Assembly (NCBI GenBank): GCA_002403455.1 | Contig: DHHV01000012.1 | Coordinates: 859 to 24,314 of the forward strand | Origin: Hyphomonadaceae bacterium UBA4763 | GTDB taxonomy: Bacteria > Pseudomonadota > Alphaproteobacteria > Caulobacterales > Aquidulcibacteraceae | Direction of reading: 5' to 3' | Length of the DNA stretch: 23,456 bases | Shown here: positions 15,492 through 22,094 of the stretch, one piece after another | Layout: every line of letters starts with the position of its first letter | Numbering within the stretch: the first letter of the stretch is position 1 | Notes under the pieces: model-generated | Seen by the model: the letters and a program-made list of their open reading frames with translations, nothing else | Told to the model about the DNA's origin: nothing | Database searches by the model: none | Program-made: the position numbers and the translations under genes

Positions 15492-17063
15492 TCATCGGAA
15501 ATACCAAACAATTGCTGCGGTGAGCGCTAGCAGGGCAATCGCTTGCCAGCGATAATCAGCCAGCCCCTGGGGCTCGTCGGCCCGACGCGCCTCGCGCCGC
15601 CAAAGCAGGGGCTCAACTTGGGCCAAAGTGGGCGCCGGCGTCATCAGACTGACAACGACCAGCGCGATCGTGGTAATCACCGCCAAAATTGGCGCGACAT
15701 AAAGAAAATGCAATTTCACCGCGCCGGTCCCAACGATCACGACGAACAACCCTACCGAACTGGCGAACCCGGTCATCAAGGCCCAAAAGGCTCCTGGGCC
15801 ATTGGCGCGCCGCCAAAAACTGCCGACGATGAACAACGCCACGATCGGTCCGACCGTATAAGACAGCACTTGCTGCAAATATTTAAACAGCGAATCGAAA
15901 TTGGCGATCTGCGGCGCCCACAACACCGCCAAGGTCATGAACACGAATGTCGCGATCCGCCCGATCCGCATCAAGGCGCGCCCCGACAACCCTGGCCGGA
16001 ACACCCGTACAAAATCCATCGTGACCAAGGTGGACGCCGAGTTGAGCGTCGAGGCGATCGAGGACATCAGCGCGGCGAGGACCCCAGCCAGCACCAAGCC
16101 CAACACGCCAACCGGCAATAGCTCAACCAATAACGTCGGAAACACCAAATCGGCGCGCGGCAAATCGGGAAAGACGATAATCGCGGCGGTTCCCGGCAAC
16201 ACCATGATGGCGAGCGTTGGAAGCTTCAACAGCCCGGCGAACAACGCCCCCCATCGGGCGTGGTCGACCGATTTCGCCGCCAAAAATCGCTGCGCCATGA
16301 ATTGGTTGGTGCACCAGAAGTAAAATCCGAGCAGCGGCGCCCCAATCAACAGCCCCAACCAGGGGAAAGCAGGGTCGCTCAACGGGCGGATCAACGAAAG
16401 TTTATCATAAGGAACAGATTGCGTGATCGTTTCCCAACCATTTTCAAGACGTAAATAAACAAAAAAAGTCACAAGCGCCGAACCGAACAACAACAATACG
16501 GCTTGAAACACTTCGGTGACAATCACGGCGCGAAGGCCGCCGAATATTGTATAAACGCCCGTCGCCAACGCCAAAGCGACGCAAGTGAGCCAAACCGGGG
16601 TCCCCGGAAACAGGACGTCGAACAACAAAGCGCCCGCAAACAGCCCCGTTGACGCATCGACAACAACATTCAAGAACAAGGTCATACCGGAGAAAATTAA
16701 TCGCGATCGACGATCATAACGCCGCTCCAAATATTCAGGCATCGTATAGACCTGAGAGCGCAAGACCTGCGGCAGCATAAACACTGCAAAGAACACCAGC
16801 ACAACCGCGGCCAGCCACTCGTAATTATAGACTGAAATACCGGTCGAATAAGCATCTCCCGCCAATCCCACCAATGTTGTGCTTGAAATATTCGACGCAA
16901 ACAGCGCCAAACCCACCAGCGGCCATGTCACATCCCGGTCCGCCAAGAAGTAAGACTTGGCGTCCTTGTTGTGTCTAGATAGATAGATCCCAATAAAAAT
17001 GGTTCCAAGAAAATATGCGATAACAATTAATAGATCAATCGTACTAAGTTTCCCAGTTAACAT
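15492..17063 (-). CDS. Sodium:solute symporter (SSS family, SGLT-like)
   Basis: 523 residues from ATG 17061-17063, with GGGGAG upstream. About 14 hydrophobic segments can be seen along the whole chain. Family signatures include FLADRDVTWPLVGLALFASN near residues 39-58, RSQVYTMPEYLERRYDRRS, the core signature GGLRAVIVTEVFQAVLLL, and ALMSSIASTLNSASTLVTMD, which carries the serine/threonine residues of the Na2 sodium site. The pattern YLQQVLSYTVGPIVALFIVG is typical of the sugar/inositol branch (SGLT-like), so sodium-coupled uptake of a sugar or polyol is likely, but the exact substrate is not visible. It has no enzyme gene beside it. The 5' third and its upstream region look richer in A and T than the neighbouring genes. 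Confidence 0.92.
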   Translation of the reverse strand: MLTGKLSTIDLLIVIAYFLGTIFIGIYLSRHNKDAKSYFLADRDVTWPLVGLALFASNISSTTLVGLAGDAYSTGISVYNYEWLAAVVLVFFAVFMLPQVLRSQVYTMPEYLERRYDRRSRLIFSGMTLFLNVVVDASTGLFAGALLFDVLFPGTPVWLTCVALALATGVYTIFGGLRAVIVTEVFQAVLLLFGSALVTFFVYLRLENGWETITQSVPYDKLSLIRPLSDPAFPWLGLLIGAPLLGFYFWCTNQFMAQRFLAAKSVDHARWGALFAGLLKLPTLAIMVLPGTAAIIVFPDLPRADLVFPTLLVELLPVGVLGLVLAGVLAALMSSIASTLNSASTLVTMDFVRVFRPGLSGRALMRIGRIATFVFMTLAVLWAPQIANFDSLFKYLQQVLSYTVGPIVALFIVGSFWRRANGPGAFWALMTGFASSVGLFVVIVGTGAVKLHFLYVAPILAVITTIALVVVSLMTPAPTLAQVEPLLWRREARRADEPQGLADYRWQAIALLALTAAIVWYFR

Positions 17064-17180
17064 TCAGCGTGCTCCCCAAATGCGATATTTTTCAATGGCA
17101 TTTTTTTTAGATTTTCGAGCGCGTTGTAAAAATTAAACGCTAATTGCTCATGCGGATTGTCGTTTGCGGCCTTTTTATCC

Positions 17181-17259
17181 TGTAGCAACGGCGAGGCCGG
17201 CGGCGTTTTGAAGCGAGTCAAGCGTCAAAGGCGCTCGCTCAAATTGTTGTTTTGCTACA
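17181..17259. repeat. Nested inverted repeats in the divergent region
   Basis: TGTAGCAA at 17181-17188 is repeated inverted as TTGCTACA at 17252-17259. Inside it AGCGAG (17212-17217) pairs with CTCGCT (17234-17239). Together they could form a branched stem or two dyad operators. Its direction and role are not known. Confidence 0.35.
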
Positions 17260-17415
17260 CGATCATAGGATTTCGCCTGACGCAATCGTCGATCAGCCGC
17301 TTCGGACTAAAACGAGTGGAGTCGCGCGAGGATGCTTCGCCCGACCCCAGATTGGCTGTTGATCTTCGACATTACACTTTGCTAAGGACGCGATGTGCGG
17401 GTCTTGCAAGTGTGG

Positions 17416-17432
17416 CATGCGACACGCGCATG
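17416..17432. repeat. Short palindromic element (6-5-6)
   Basis: CATGCG at 17416-17421 is followed after five bases by its inverted copy CGCATG at 17427-17432. The 17-base size suits a dimeric regulator binding site, located about 250 bases upstream of the DUF3450 start. No regulator family can be named. Confidence 0.25.
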
Positions 17433-17537
17433 ACGGCGGCGTCGAAAAACAGGGGTTGACGGCGCGGGCAAAAGGGGAAAAGCGCGCTGCTCGGCGGCGA
17501 TCGGCTCAGACATTGATTTCGTGGAACATAAGAGGGC

Positions 17538-17575
17538 GCGCCTTCGGTTTCCATCGAGACCTTCGGCTGAGGCGC
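17538..17575 (+). other. Possible leader hairpin upstream of the TonB operon
   Basis: An inner stem GGTTTC/GAGACC with loop CATC (17546-17561, one G-T pair) sits inside an outer stem GCGCCT/AGGCGC (17538-17543 with 17570-17575), about 100 bases before the DUF3450 start. If transcribed, this could be a structured leader. It matches no riboswitch that I recognise. Confidence 0.3.
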
Positions 17576-17677
17576 AAAGAGGGCCGACGGCGAAACGATT
17601 GATTTAAGAACGGCAGCAGCAGGCACTTGGTCGGCGTCCGACAAACAAGGGCGCCCAAACGAATGAGGCGAGAAATC

Positions 17678-18484
17678 ATGAAACTGCGAATCAAGCCAAG
17701 CGTTGTCGCGCTTTGCGCAGCGATCTCGGTGGCGGGCTTTGTCTCGCCGACCTTTGCGCAATTGGCGCAAGCAATCCAAGCCGGCCAGGCGGGCACCAAT
17801 GCCGCCGCGCAAGCGCAGCAGCAGATCGACAGCTTGGATGACGCGCGCAGCAGCGCGATCCGCGATTACCGCACCCAGCTTCAAAAGCTCGACAGCGCCC
17901 GTTTGTTCGTCGCCCAACAGGGCCGCGTTGTGGAATCCCAGCGCACCGAGCTTGCCGCATTGGAAGACCAATTGGGCCGGATCGATGAGATCCGCGCCGA
18001 GATGGTTCCGATGATGCTCGAAATGATCGAGGTGCTGAAAAACTTCGTCGCCAATGATCTGCCGTTCCAGCTGAACGGCGAGACCGGTCGTCTGGCGCGC
18101 TTGGCCCGCCTCGATGAATATATGGCTGATCCGAACATCTCGCCGGCCGAACGTTACCGCCAGATCGTCGAAGCGTTTCAACAAGAAATGAACTATGGCC
18201 GCACGATCGCGACCTATGACGATGAAGTCGAAATCAACGGCGAAACCAAGTCGGTGACGGTGTTCCGCTATGGCCGCGTGTCGATGGTGGCGCAAACCAA
18301 AGACGCCAACCAAAGCCAGCCGAAGCTTTATGTCTTCGATCGCACGGACCGTACCTGGAAAAACCTTCCTGGCTCTTATCGCGGCGACGTGCGCCAAGGC
18401 ATTCGCATCGCGCGCGAAGTCACGACACCCAGCGTCATTTTCGGACCGGTTCAGCGTTACACCGCTGGCGGGGCCGCCCAGTAA
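17678..18484 (+). CDS. DUF3450 periplasmic coiled-coil protein of the TonB operon
   Basis: 268 residues from ATG 17678, with GAGGCGAG upstream; an in-frame extension to 17627 precedes this signal and is rejected. The signal peptide is residues 1-28 with cleavage after TFA or TFAQ. A long coiled coil follows at about 43-118 (ELAALEDQLGRIDEIRAEM), then the DUF3450 landmarks LPFQLNGETGRLARL, SPAERYRQIVEAFQQEMNYG and a beta segment with VTVFRYGRVSMVAQ and YVFDRTDRTWKNL. In Vibrio TonB2 clusters a DUF3450 gene occupies the same first position, before ttpC. Its biochemical role is not established. Being periplasmic and co-encoded, it probably assembles with the TtpC-like protein that follows 27 bases later. 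Confidence 0.85.
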   Translation: MKLRIKPSVVALCAAISVAGFVSPTFAQLAQAIQAGQAGTNAAAQAQQQIDSLDDARSSAIRDYRTQLQKLDSARLFVAQQGRVVESQRTELAALEDQLGRIDEIRAEMVPMMLEMIEVLKNFVANDLPFQLNGETGRLARLARLDEYMADPNISPAERYRQIVEAFQQEMNYGRTIATYDDEVEINGETKSVTVFRYGRVSMVAQTKDANQSQPKLYVFDRTDRTWKNLPGSYRGDVRQGIRIAREVTTPSVIFGPVQRYTAGGAAQ

Positions 18485-18511
18485 TTCCGTCCGGATTTAA
18501 GGATTAAGTTC

Positions 18512-19891
18512 ATGAAAATGTTCAAGACTCTCGCGATCTCGGCCGGACTGGGTCTGGTTGCTCTTCTCGCCCCGGCGGCGGCGCAACAGCAGGGCGGCGT
18601 TTCGCTGCAAGAATTGCTGCGTCGCGTGCAAGCCGACAGCGCACAACTCTCGCAGGAAGCCCAGCAGCGTTTGCGCGAATTTCAATCGGCCGGCGCGGAT
18701 GAGCGCAACAAACTCGCCCAGATCACCGCGCAGGTGAACGCGGAAGAAGCGCGCGGTCGGGCGCTCGGCGCCGAATTCCAATCCAATGAAGCGCGCCTCA
18801 CCGCGCTCGAAGGCCAGTTGAACAGCCAAGCCGGCGATTTCGGTGAATTGGTCGGCCAGCTTCGCCAAGCGGCGGGTGAGATCGACCCGCTCATCAAAGG
18901 ATCGGTGATCAGCGCGCAATATCCGGGCCGCGCTGAGCGTTTGTCCCAGATCGCTCAGGCGCGCCGCCTGCCAACCCGCGCCGAACTCGACGTCTTGTGG
19001 AAAGTCATGCTGCAAGAAGTGATTGCGCAAGGCGAAGTGACCTCGTTCACGACGTCGGCGATTTCTAATCTAGAGGGCGAGCAGACCGTTACCCGCATCG
19101 GGCCGTTCATGGCCTTCGTGGGGAATGGCGGCCAAAAATATCTGAAATGGAATGTCGAGGCGCAAAAGCTCGAAGTGATCGGTCGCCAACCGGAAGGGCG
19201 CATCGTCGCTGCGGCGGCGCAGGTCGCGTCGGCCAAAGACGGTGAATTCGTCCGCGGCGCAATTGATCCGTCGCGCGGCGATCTGATCGGCCTGCTGAGC
19301 GAAGCCCCCGATTTCGGCGAGCGCGTCGATCAAGGCGGCATCGTCGGCTATGTGACGTTGACGCTCGGCGCGATTGGCGTCCTGCTGGGGCTCTATAAAA
19401 TCGTGACTCTGTTCCTGACCCAATCGGCGGTGTCGGCGACGGCGCGGTCCAAGCAAGGTGGCGCAGGCAATCCGCTCGCCCGCATCTTCAGCGCGTACGA
19501 GACCACAAAGTCATCGGACGTTGAAACGATCGAGCTGAAACTCGACGAGGCGATCCTGCGCGAAACGCCGAAGCTCGAATTCGGCAATGACATCATCAAA
19601 GTGTTGGCGAACGTCGCCCCGCTGCTCGGCCTGCTCGGCACGGTTATCGGGATGATCATTACCTTTACCCAAATCACTTTGTTCGGTGCCGGCGATCCGA
19701 AAACCATGGCGGGCGGGATTTCAACCGCCTTGGTGACGACGGTTCAAGGCCTCGTTGTCGCCATTCCGCTCGTGCTGCTGCACGCTGTTGTGTCGGGCCA
19801 ATCGCGCGCGATCCAACAGGTGTTGGACGAGCAATCGGCCGGCTTGGTCGCGCAGCGCATGGAATCTGAAGCCCGTGGAGCGAAGGCGTAA
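18512..19891 (+). CDS. ttpC: TtpC-like MotA/TolQ/ExbB proton channel with long periplasmic domain
   Basis: 459 residues from ATG 18512, with AAGGA upstream. Order of parts: signal peptide at 1-25 (ending PAAAQ); a periplasmic coiled coil at about 31-125; a mixed domain to about 270 with VTRIGPFMAFVG and KWNVEAQKLEVIG; then TM1 at about 276-300, TM2 at about 365-388 with the ExbB/TolQ core ANVAPLLGLLGTVIGMI, and TM3 at about 405-428 (ALVTTVQGLVVAIPLVLL). ExbB/TolQ proteins use the proton gradient to drive TonB or TolA. The N-terminal extension of roughly 270 residues is the TtpC feature described in the Vibrio TonB2 system, where it is required beside the normal ExbB. Its stop lies inside a small hairpin that precedes exbB. 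Confidence 0.88.
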   Translation: MKMFKTLAISAGLGLVALLAPAAAQQQGGVSLQELLRRVQADSAQLSQEAQQRLREFQSAGADERNKLAQITAQVNAEEARGRALGAEFQSNEARLTALEGQLNSQAGDFGELVGQLRQAAGEIDPLIKGSVISAQYPGRAERLSQIAQARRLPTRAELDVLWKVMLQEVIAQGEVTSFTTSAISNLEGEQTVTRIGPFMAFVGNGGQKYLKWNVEAQKLEVIGRQPEGRIVAAAAQVASAKDGEFVRGAIDPSRGDLIGLLSEAPDFGERVDQGGIVGYVTLTLGAIGVLLGLYKIVTLFLTQSAVSATARSKQGGAGNPLARIFSAYETTKSSDVETIELKLDEAILRETPKLEFGNDIIKVLANVAPLLGLLGTVIGMIITFTQITLFGAGDPKTMAGGISTALVTTVQGLVVAIPLVLLHAVVSGQSRAIQQVLDEQSAGLVAQRMESEARGAKA

Positions 19892-19894
19892 GCC

Positions 19895-19919
19895 TTCGCT
19901 CTCCCAGGCGGAGAGTGAG
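19895..19919 (+). promoter_or_regulatory. Intercistronic hairpin that pairs with the exbB ribosome-binding site
   Basis: CTCTCC at 19899-19904 pairs with GGAGAG at 19910-19915 over a five-base loop, and the stem can be extended outward to ten pairs including two G-T pairs (19895-19904 with 19910-19919). GGAGAG is the only purine-rich ribosome-binding site in front of the exbB ATG at 19922. An overlapping alternative stem AAGGC/GCCTT (19883-19896) spans the ttpC stop and would compete with it. This is a visible basis for translational control or coupling. Confidence 0.5.
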
Positions 19920-19921
19920 CC

Positions 19922-20437
19922 ATGTTTTTCTTCTCCAATGATTTGCAGAATTTTCTGCAGGCCGGTGGCCCGGTCTTGCTGGTCCTGATGGGCGTCGCGG
20001 TGACGCTTTGGGTTCTCATTCTTGAGCGGGTGCTTTATTTCAACTTCGCCCATCGCGGCGTTGTCGACGAAGCGCTGCGCCAATGGATGTCCCGCAGCGA
20101 TCGGTCGAGTTGGCATGCCGCCCAAATCCGAGAGCAACTGATCTCGCAGGTGCGGATCAAGGCGGAGCAAAACGTCATCTTACTTAAGACGGTCGTGTCG
20201 GTATGTCCGTTATTTGGTCTGCTCGGCACGGTGACGGGGATGGTGGAAGTGTTCGACGTCATGGCGATTACCGGCTCGAGCAATGCCCGCGCCATGTCGG
20301 CCGGCGTGTCGAAAGCCACGATCCCCACCATGGTCGGCATGGTGATCGCGCTCTCCGGTATTCTGGTGACGTCCGGCATCGACAAACGCGTGTCGCGGCG
20401 CATCCAGGCGCTCGGCGATCAAATGCAATCGCATTAG
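19922..20437 (+). CDS. exbB: ExbB proton channel subunit
   Basis: 171 residues, shorter than E. coli ExbB (244) but in line with ExbB2-type proteins. There are three membrane segments: about 15-38 (PVLLVLMGVAVTLWVLILER), 88-112 with the core VCPLFGLLGTVTGMVEVF, and 130-152 (ATIPTMVGMVIALSGILVT). The conserved threonines of the proton path are present in TM2 and TM3. The protein forms the pentameric inner-membrane stator around ExbD that energises TonB. It has no signal peptide or periplasmic extension, unlike the TtpC-like protein just upstream, so the operon encodes two distinct channel subunits. The start is ATG 19922, six bases after GGAGAG, which can be buried in a hairpin. Confidence 0.93.
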   Translation: MFFFSNDLQNFLQAGGPVLLVLMGVAVTLWVLILERVLYFNFAHRGVVDEALRQWMSRSDRSSWHAAQIREQLISQVRIKAEQNVILLKTVVSVCPLFGLLGTVTGMVEVFDVMAITGSSNARAMSAGVSKATIPTMVGMVIALSGILVTSGIDKRVSRRIQALGDQMQSH

Positions 20438-20448
20438 GAGCGAGCCCC

Positions 20449-20853
20449 ATGCGCAGACGTAAAACTGGCGGGACACAGCAAGCGGACGTTAATCTGACGC
20501 CGATGCTGGATATCGTCTTCATCCTGCTGATCTTTTTCATCGTGACGGCGACGTTCTTGCGCGAGAAGGGCTTGGATTTAACGCCACCGCCCCCATCGCC
20601 GCCGGACGCCAAGACGGAGACAGTGCCAACCATTTTGATCTTTGTTGATCAAGACAGCACGATCCGCATCAATGGCGAGCTCACGGACCTCGTTGCAGTT
20701 CGCGCCAAGATCGAGCGCTTGTCGGCCGAAACGCCGAATATCGGCTGCCTGGTGCAGGCCCATCCGCAGGCGCGCAACGGCATCGTTGTTGGGATCGTTG
20801 ACCAGGCCAAATCGGCCGGCGTCAAAGTTTCCTTGACGGGCAGCGCAACTTAA
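20449..20853 (+). CDS. exbD: ExbD/TolR family protein (first copy)
   Basis: 134 residues from ATG 20449, with AGGAG upstream. It has a short basic cytoplasmic end (MRRRK), then VNLTPMLDIVFILLIFFIVT with the essential membrane aspartate at residue 21, then a periplasmic domain ending GVKVSLTGSAT. The linker after the membrane segment is proline-rich (LTPPPPSPPDAKTE), unlike the second copy. ExbD sits in the ExbB pore, and its aspartate carries protons. The gene starts 11 bases after exbB and is followed after 27 bases by another exbD. Both copies keep the functional residues. Confidence 0.93.
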   Translation: MRRRKTGGTQQADVNLTPMLDIVFILLIFFIVTATFLREKGLDLTPPPPSPPDAKTETVPTILIFVDQDSTIRINGELTDLVAVRAKIERLSAETPNIGCLVQAHPQARNGIVVGIVDQAKSAGVKVSLTGSAT

Positions 20854-20880
20854 CGTTCTCTTTTTGTCTGAGGTGCAATC

Positions 20881-21282
20881 ATGGCCCGTCGTCGTAGCGC
20901 TGCCGAAGAAGAAGATGTCGACGTCAATTTGACGCCGATGCTGGACGTGACTTTTATTCTACTGATTTTTTTCATCGTCACCGCCGTGTTCGTCAAGGAG
21001 CCCGGCCAGAAGGTCGATCGCCCGATCGCCCGCAATTCGGAAGATACCCAACCGGCTATTCTGGTGGCGATTACGTCGACGGATGAGGTTTGGGTCGCCA
21101 AGAAATTGGTGAAAATCCCCGCGCTGAAAGCGGAGATCGAGCAATTGCGCGAGGAAAACCCACGCGGCGACGCCATCGTGCAGGTGGACAAAGATTCCAA
21201 GAACGGTGTGTTAGTCGATGTGATGTTCGCCATTCAGGCGGCGGGCGTTGAAAAAATCCATGTTGCGACGGTCTCTCCATAG
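20881..21282 (+). CDS. exbD: ExbD/TolR family protein (second copy)
   Basis: 133 residues from ATG 20881, preceded by GAGGTG. It has the same plan as the first copy: cytoplasmic MARRRSAAEEEDVD, the membrane motif VNLTPMLDVTFILLIFFIVT with Asp22, and a periplasmic domain ending VEKIHVATVSP. Outside the membrane segment the two copies differ greatly: this one has no proline-rich linker, and its periplasmic part (KEPGQKVDRP, KIPALKAEIEQLREEN) is more charged. The pair is therefore an old duplication or two specialised subunits rather than a recent copy. One may serve ExbB and the other the TtpC-like channel, or they may form a heterodimer. Confidence 0.92.
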   Translation: MARRRSAAEEEDVDVNLTPMLDVTFILLIFFIVTAVFVKEPGQKVDRPIARNSEDTQPAILVAITSTDEVWVAKKLVKIPALKAEIEQLREENPRGDAIVQVDKDSKNGVLVDVMFAIQAAGVEKIHVATVSP

Positions 21283-21297
21283 GTTTCTAGCGTGCGG

Positions 21298-21317
21298 GCG
21301 CGCATGCGCCTGCGCGC
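21298..21317 (+). other. GC-rich stem-loop after the second exbD
   Basis: GCGCGCA-(6)-TGCGCGC forms a perfect 7-bp stem 16 bases after the exbD stop. No T-run follows, so it is not a standard intrinsic terminator. It could protect the upstream mRNA end, slow polymerase or separate expression of the channel genes from tonB. Confidence 0.4.
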
Positions 21318-21345
21318 TTGCCACAGGCCGGATTTGCGGCTGAGT

Positions 21346-21374
21346 TAGACATTTTGGGTTTTTGCGGTTATACA
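21346..21374 (+). promoter_or_regulatory. Candidate internal sigma-70 promoter for tonB
   Basis: TAGACA (five of six consensus -35 bases) is followed after exactly 17 bases by TATACA (four of six). Predicted transcription would start near 21381, leaving a leader of about 25 bases before the tonB ATG, with GGAGG inside it. It lies in the longest gap inside the operon (123 bases), just after a stem-loop. Confidence 0.45.
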
Positions 21375-21405
21375 GATCAGCTCTGCGCTGATTGTGGAGG
21401 TCTCG

Positions 21406-22038
21406 ATGAATGCGGTGTTAGCCAATACGCAGGTTCGGCTGCTCCTAGGCGTGCCGGCGGCGATCTTGATCACGATCGCGCTGTTTTTGTTCATGTACAG
21501 CCTCATCCGTTCGGACGAAGTGGTAATCGAAGAGGTCGAAAAAGGCCCGACGCTTGAGTTTCTTGAATCCAAGGAGCAACAAGAAGTCGTGCGTCAGCGC
21601 CGCGTGCAGCCACGCAAGCTCGACGTCGATGATAAGCCGCCGCCGCCGCCTTTGCTGCGCACCAGCCGTAGCGACATCAATCTGCCGCGGCCGGAAATTA
21701 AGACCGAAGCGCCGAAGACGATCGACACCGGCCGGATCGCCGCCCGCGTTTCCGCGCCGCTCATCTCCGACCGCGACGCTCAGCCGATCGTGCGGCCGCA
21801 GCAGGAATATCCGCAGCGGATGTTGCAGGACGGCATCGAGGGCAGCTGTGAAGTGCGCCTCGACGTCAATGGCCAGGGAATTCCATATAATATTCGGGCG
21901 ACCTGCACCAATTCAGGTTTCGTTGCGGAAGCAGAGCGTGTGGTGAGCCGCTATCGCTATCAGCCAAAGATCATTGAAGGGCGTTCGGTCGAGCGCCGCA
22001 ATGTGGTTCAGCCGCTGAAATGGACGTTGGGCGAATAA
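21406..22038 (+). CDS. tonB: TonB energy transducer
   Basis: 210 residues. ATG 21406 is preferred over GTG 21394 because GGAGG (21396-21400) is placed correctly for the ATG and would lie inside the gene otherwise. One N-terminal membrane anchor spans about 12-34 (LLLGVPAAILITIALFLFMY). A short proline-containing linker follows (KPPPPPLL at 77-84, LPRPEIKTEAPK), then the TonB C-terminal domain from about 125: QEYPQRMLQDGIEGSCEV, NGQGIPYNI and RYRYQPKI. The anchor has no histidine, whereas E. coli TonB uses His20. Two cysteines, 148 and 167, lie in the periplasmic domain and could form a disulphide. TonB carries ExbB/ExbD energy to outer-membrane TonB-dependent transporters; no such receptor gene lies in the window. 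Confidence 0.9.
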   Translation: MNAVLANTQVRLLLGVPAAILITIALFLFMYSLIRSDEVVIEEVEKGPTLEFLESKEQQEVVRQRRVQPRKLDVDDKPPPPPLLRTSRSDINLPRPEIKTEAPKTIDTGRIAARVSAPLISDRDAQPIVRPQQEYPQRMLQDGIEGSCEVRLDVNGQGIPYNIRATCTNSGFVAEAERVVSRYRYQPKIIEGRSVERRNVVQPLKWTLGE

Positions 22039-22094
22039 GATCGGACGATCGGTCGTTTTGGTCGATTGGACTTCTGGTGAGAAGGGTGCGAATT

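Larger units (their letters stand above)
17064..17677. other. 614-base non-coding divergent region
   Basis: This gap separates the symporter gene from the TonB operon and must contain both promoters. The side next to the symporter is AT-rich, with an A/T run near 17100-17110. I see no convincing gene: short open frames here have no start signal or family features, and a 341-residue minus-strand frame spans it only because it mirrors the DUF3450 gene. A TTGACG at 17456 resembles a -35 hexamer but has no good -10 at 16-18 bases. I see no clear Fur box. Inverted repeats are listed separately. Confidence 0.6.

Noticed and set aside
15401..17063. Genomic island inserted at the 3' end of tRNA-Gln
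   Set aside because: No integrase gene and no direct repeat of the tRNA 3' end was found by eye further along; the only cargo would be one symporter gene.
17064..17160. Fur box or other metal operator upstream of the symporter/TonB operon
   Set aside because: The AT-rich stretch has no GATAATGATAATCATTATC-like symmetry, so I cannot support a Fur site.
17372..18397. Minus-strand open frame (341 residues) over the divergent region and the DUF3450 gene
   Set aside because: The plus strand has a signal peptide, coiled coil and a good ribosome-binding site; the minus frame is His/Arg-rich with repeated LVV/FDD patterns mirroring the coiled coil.
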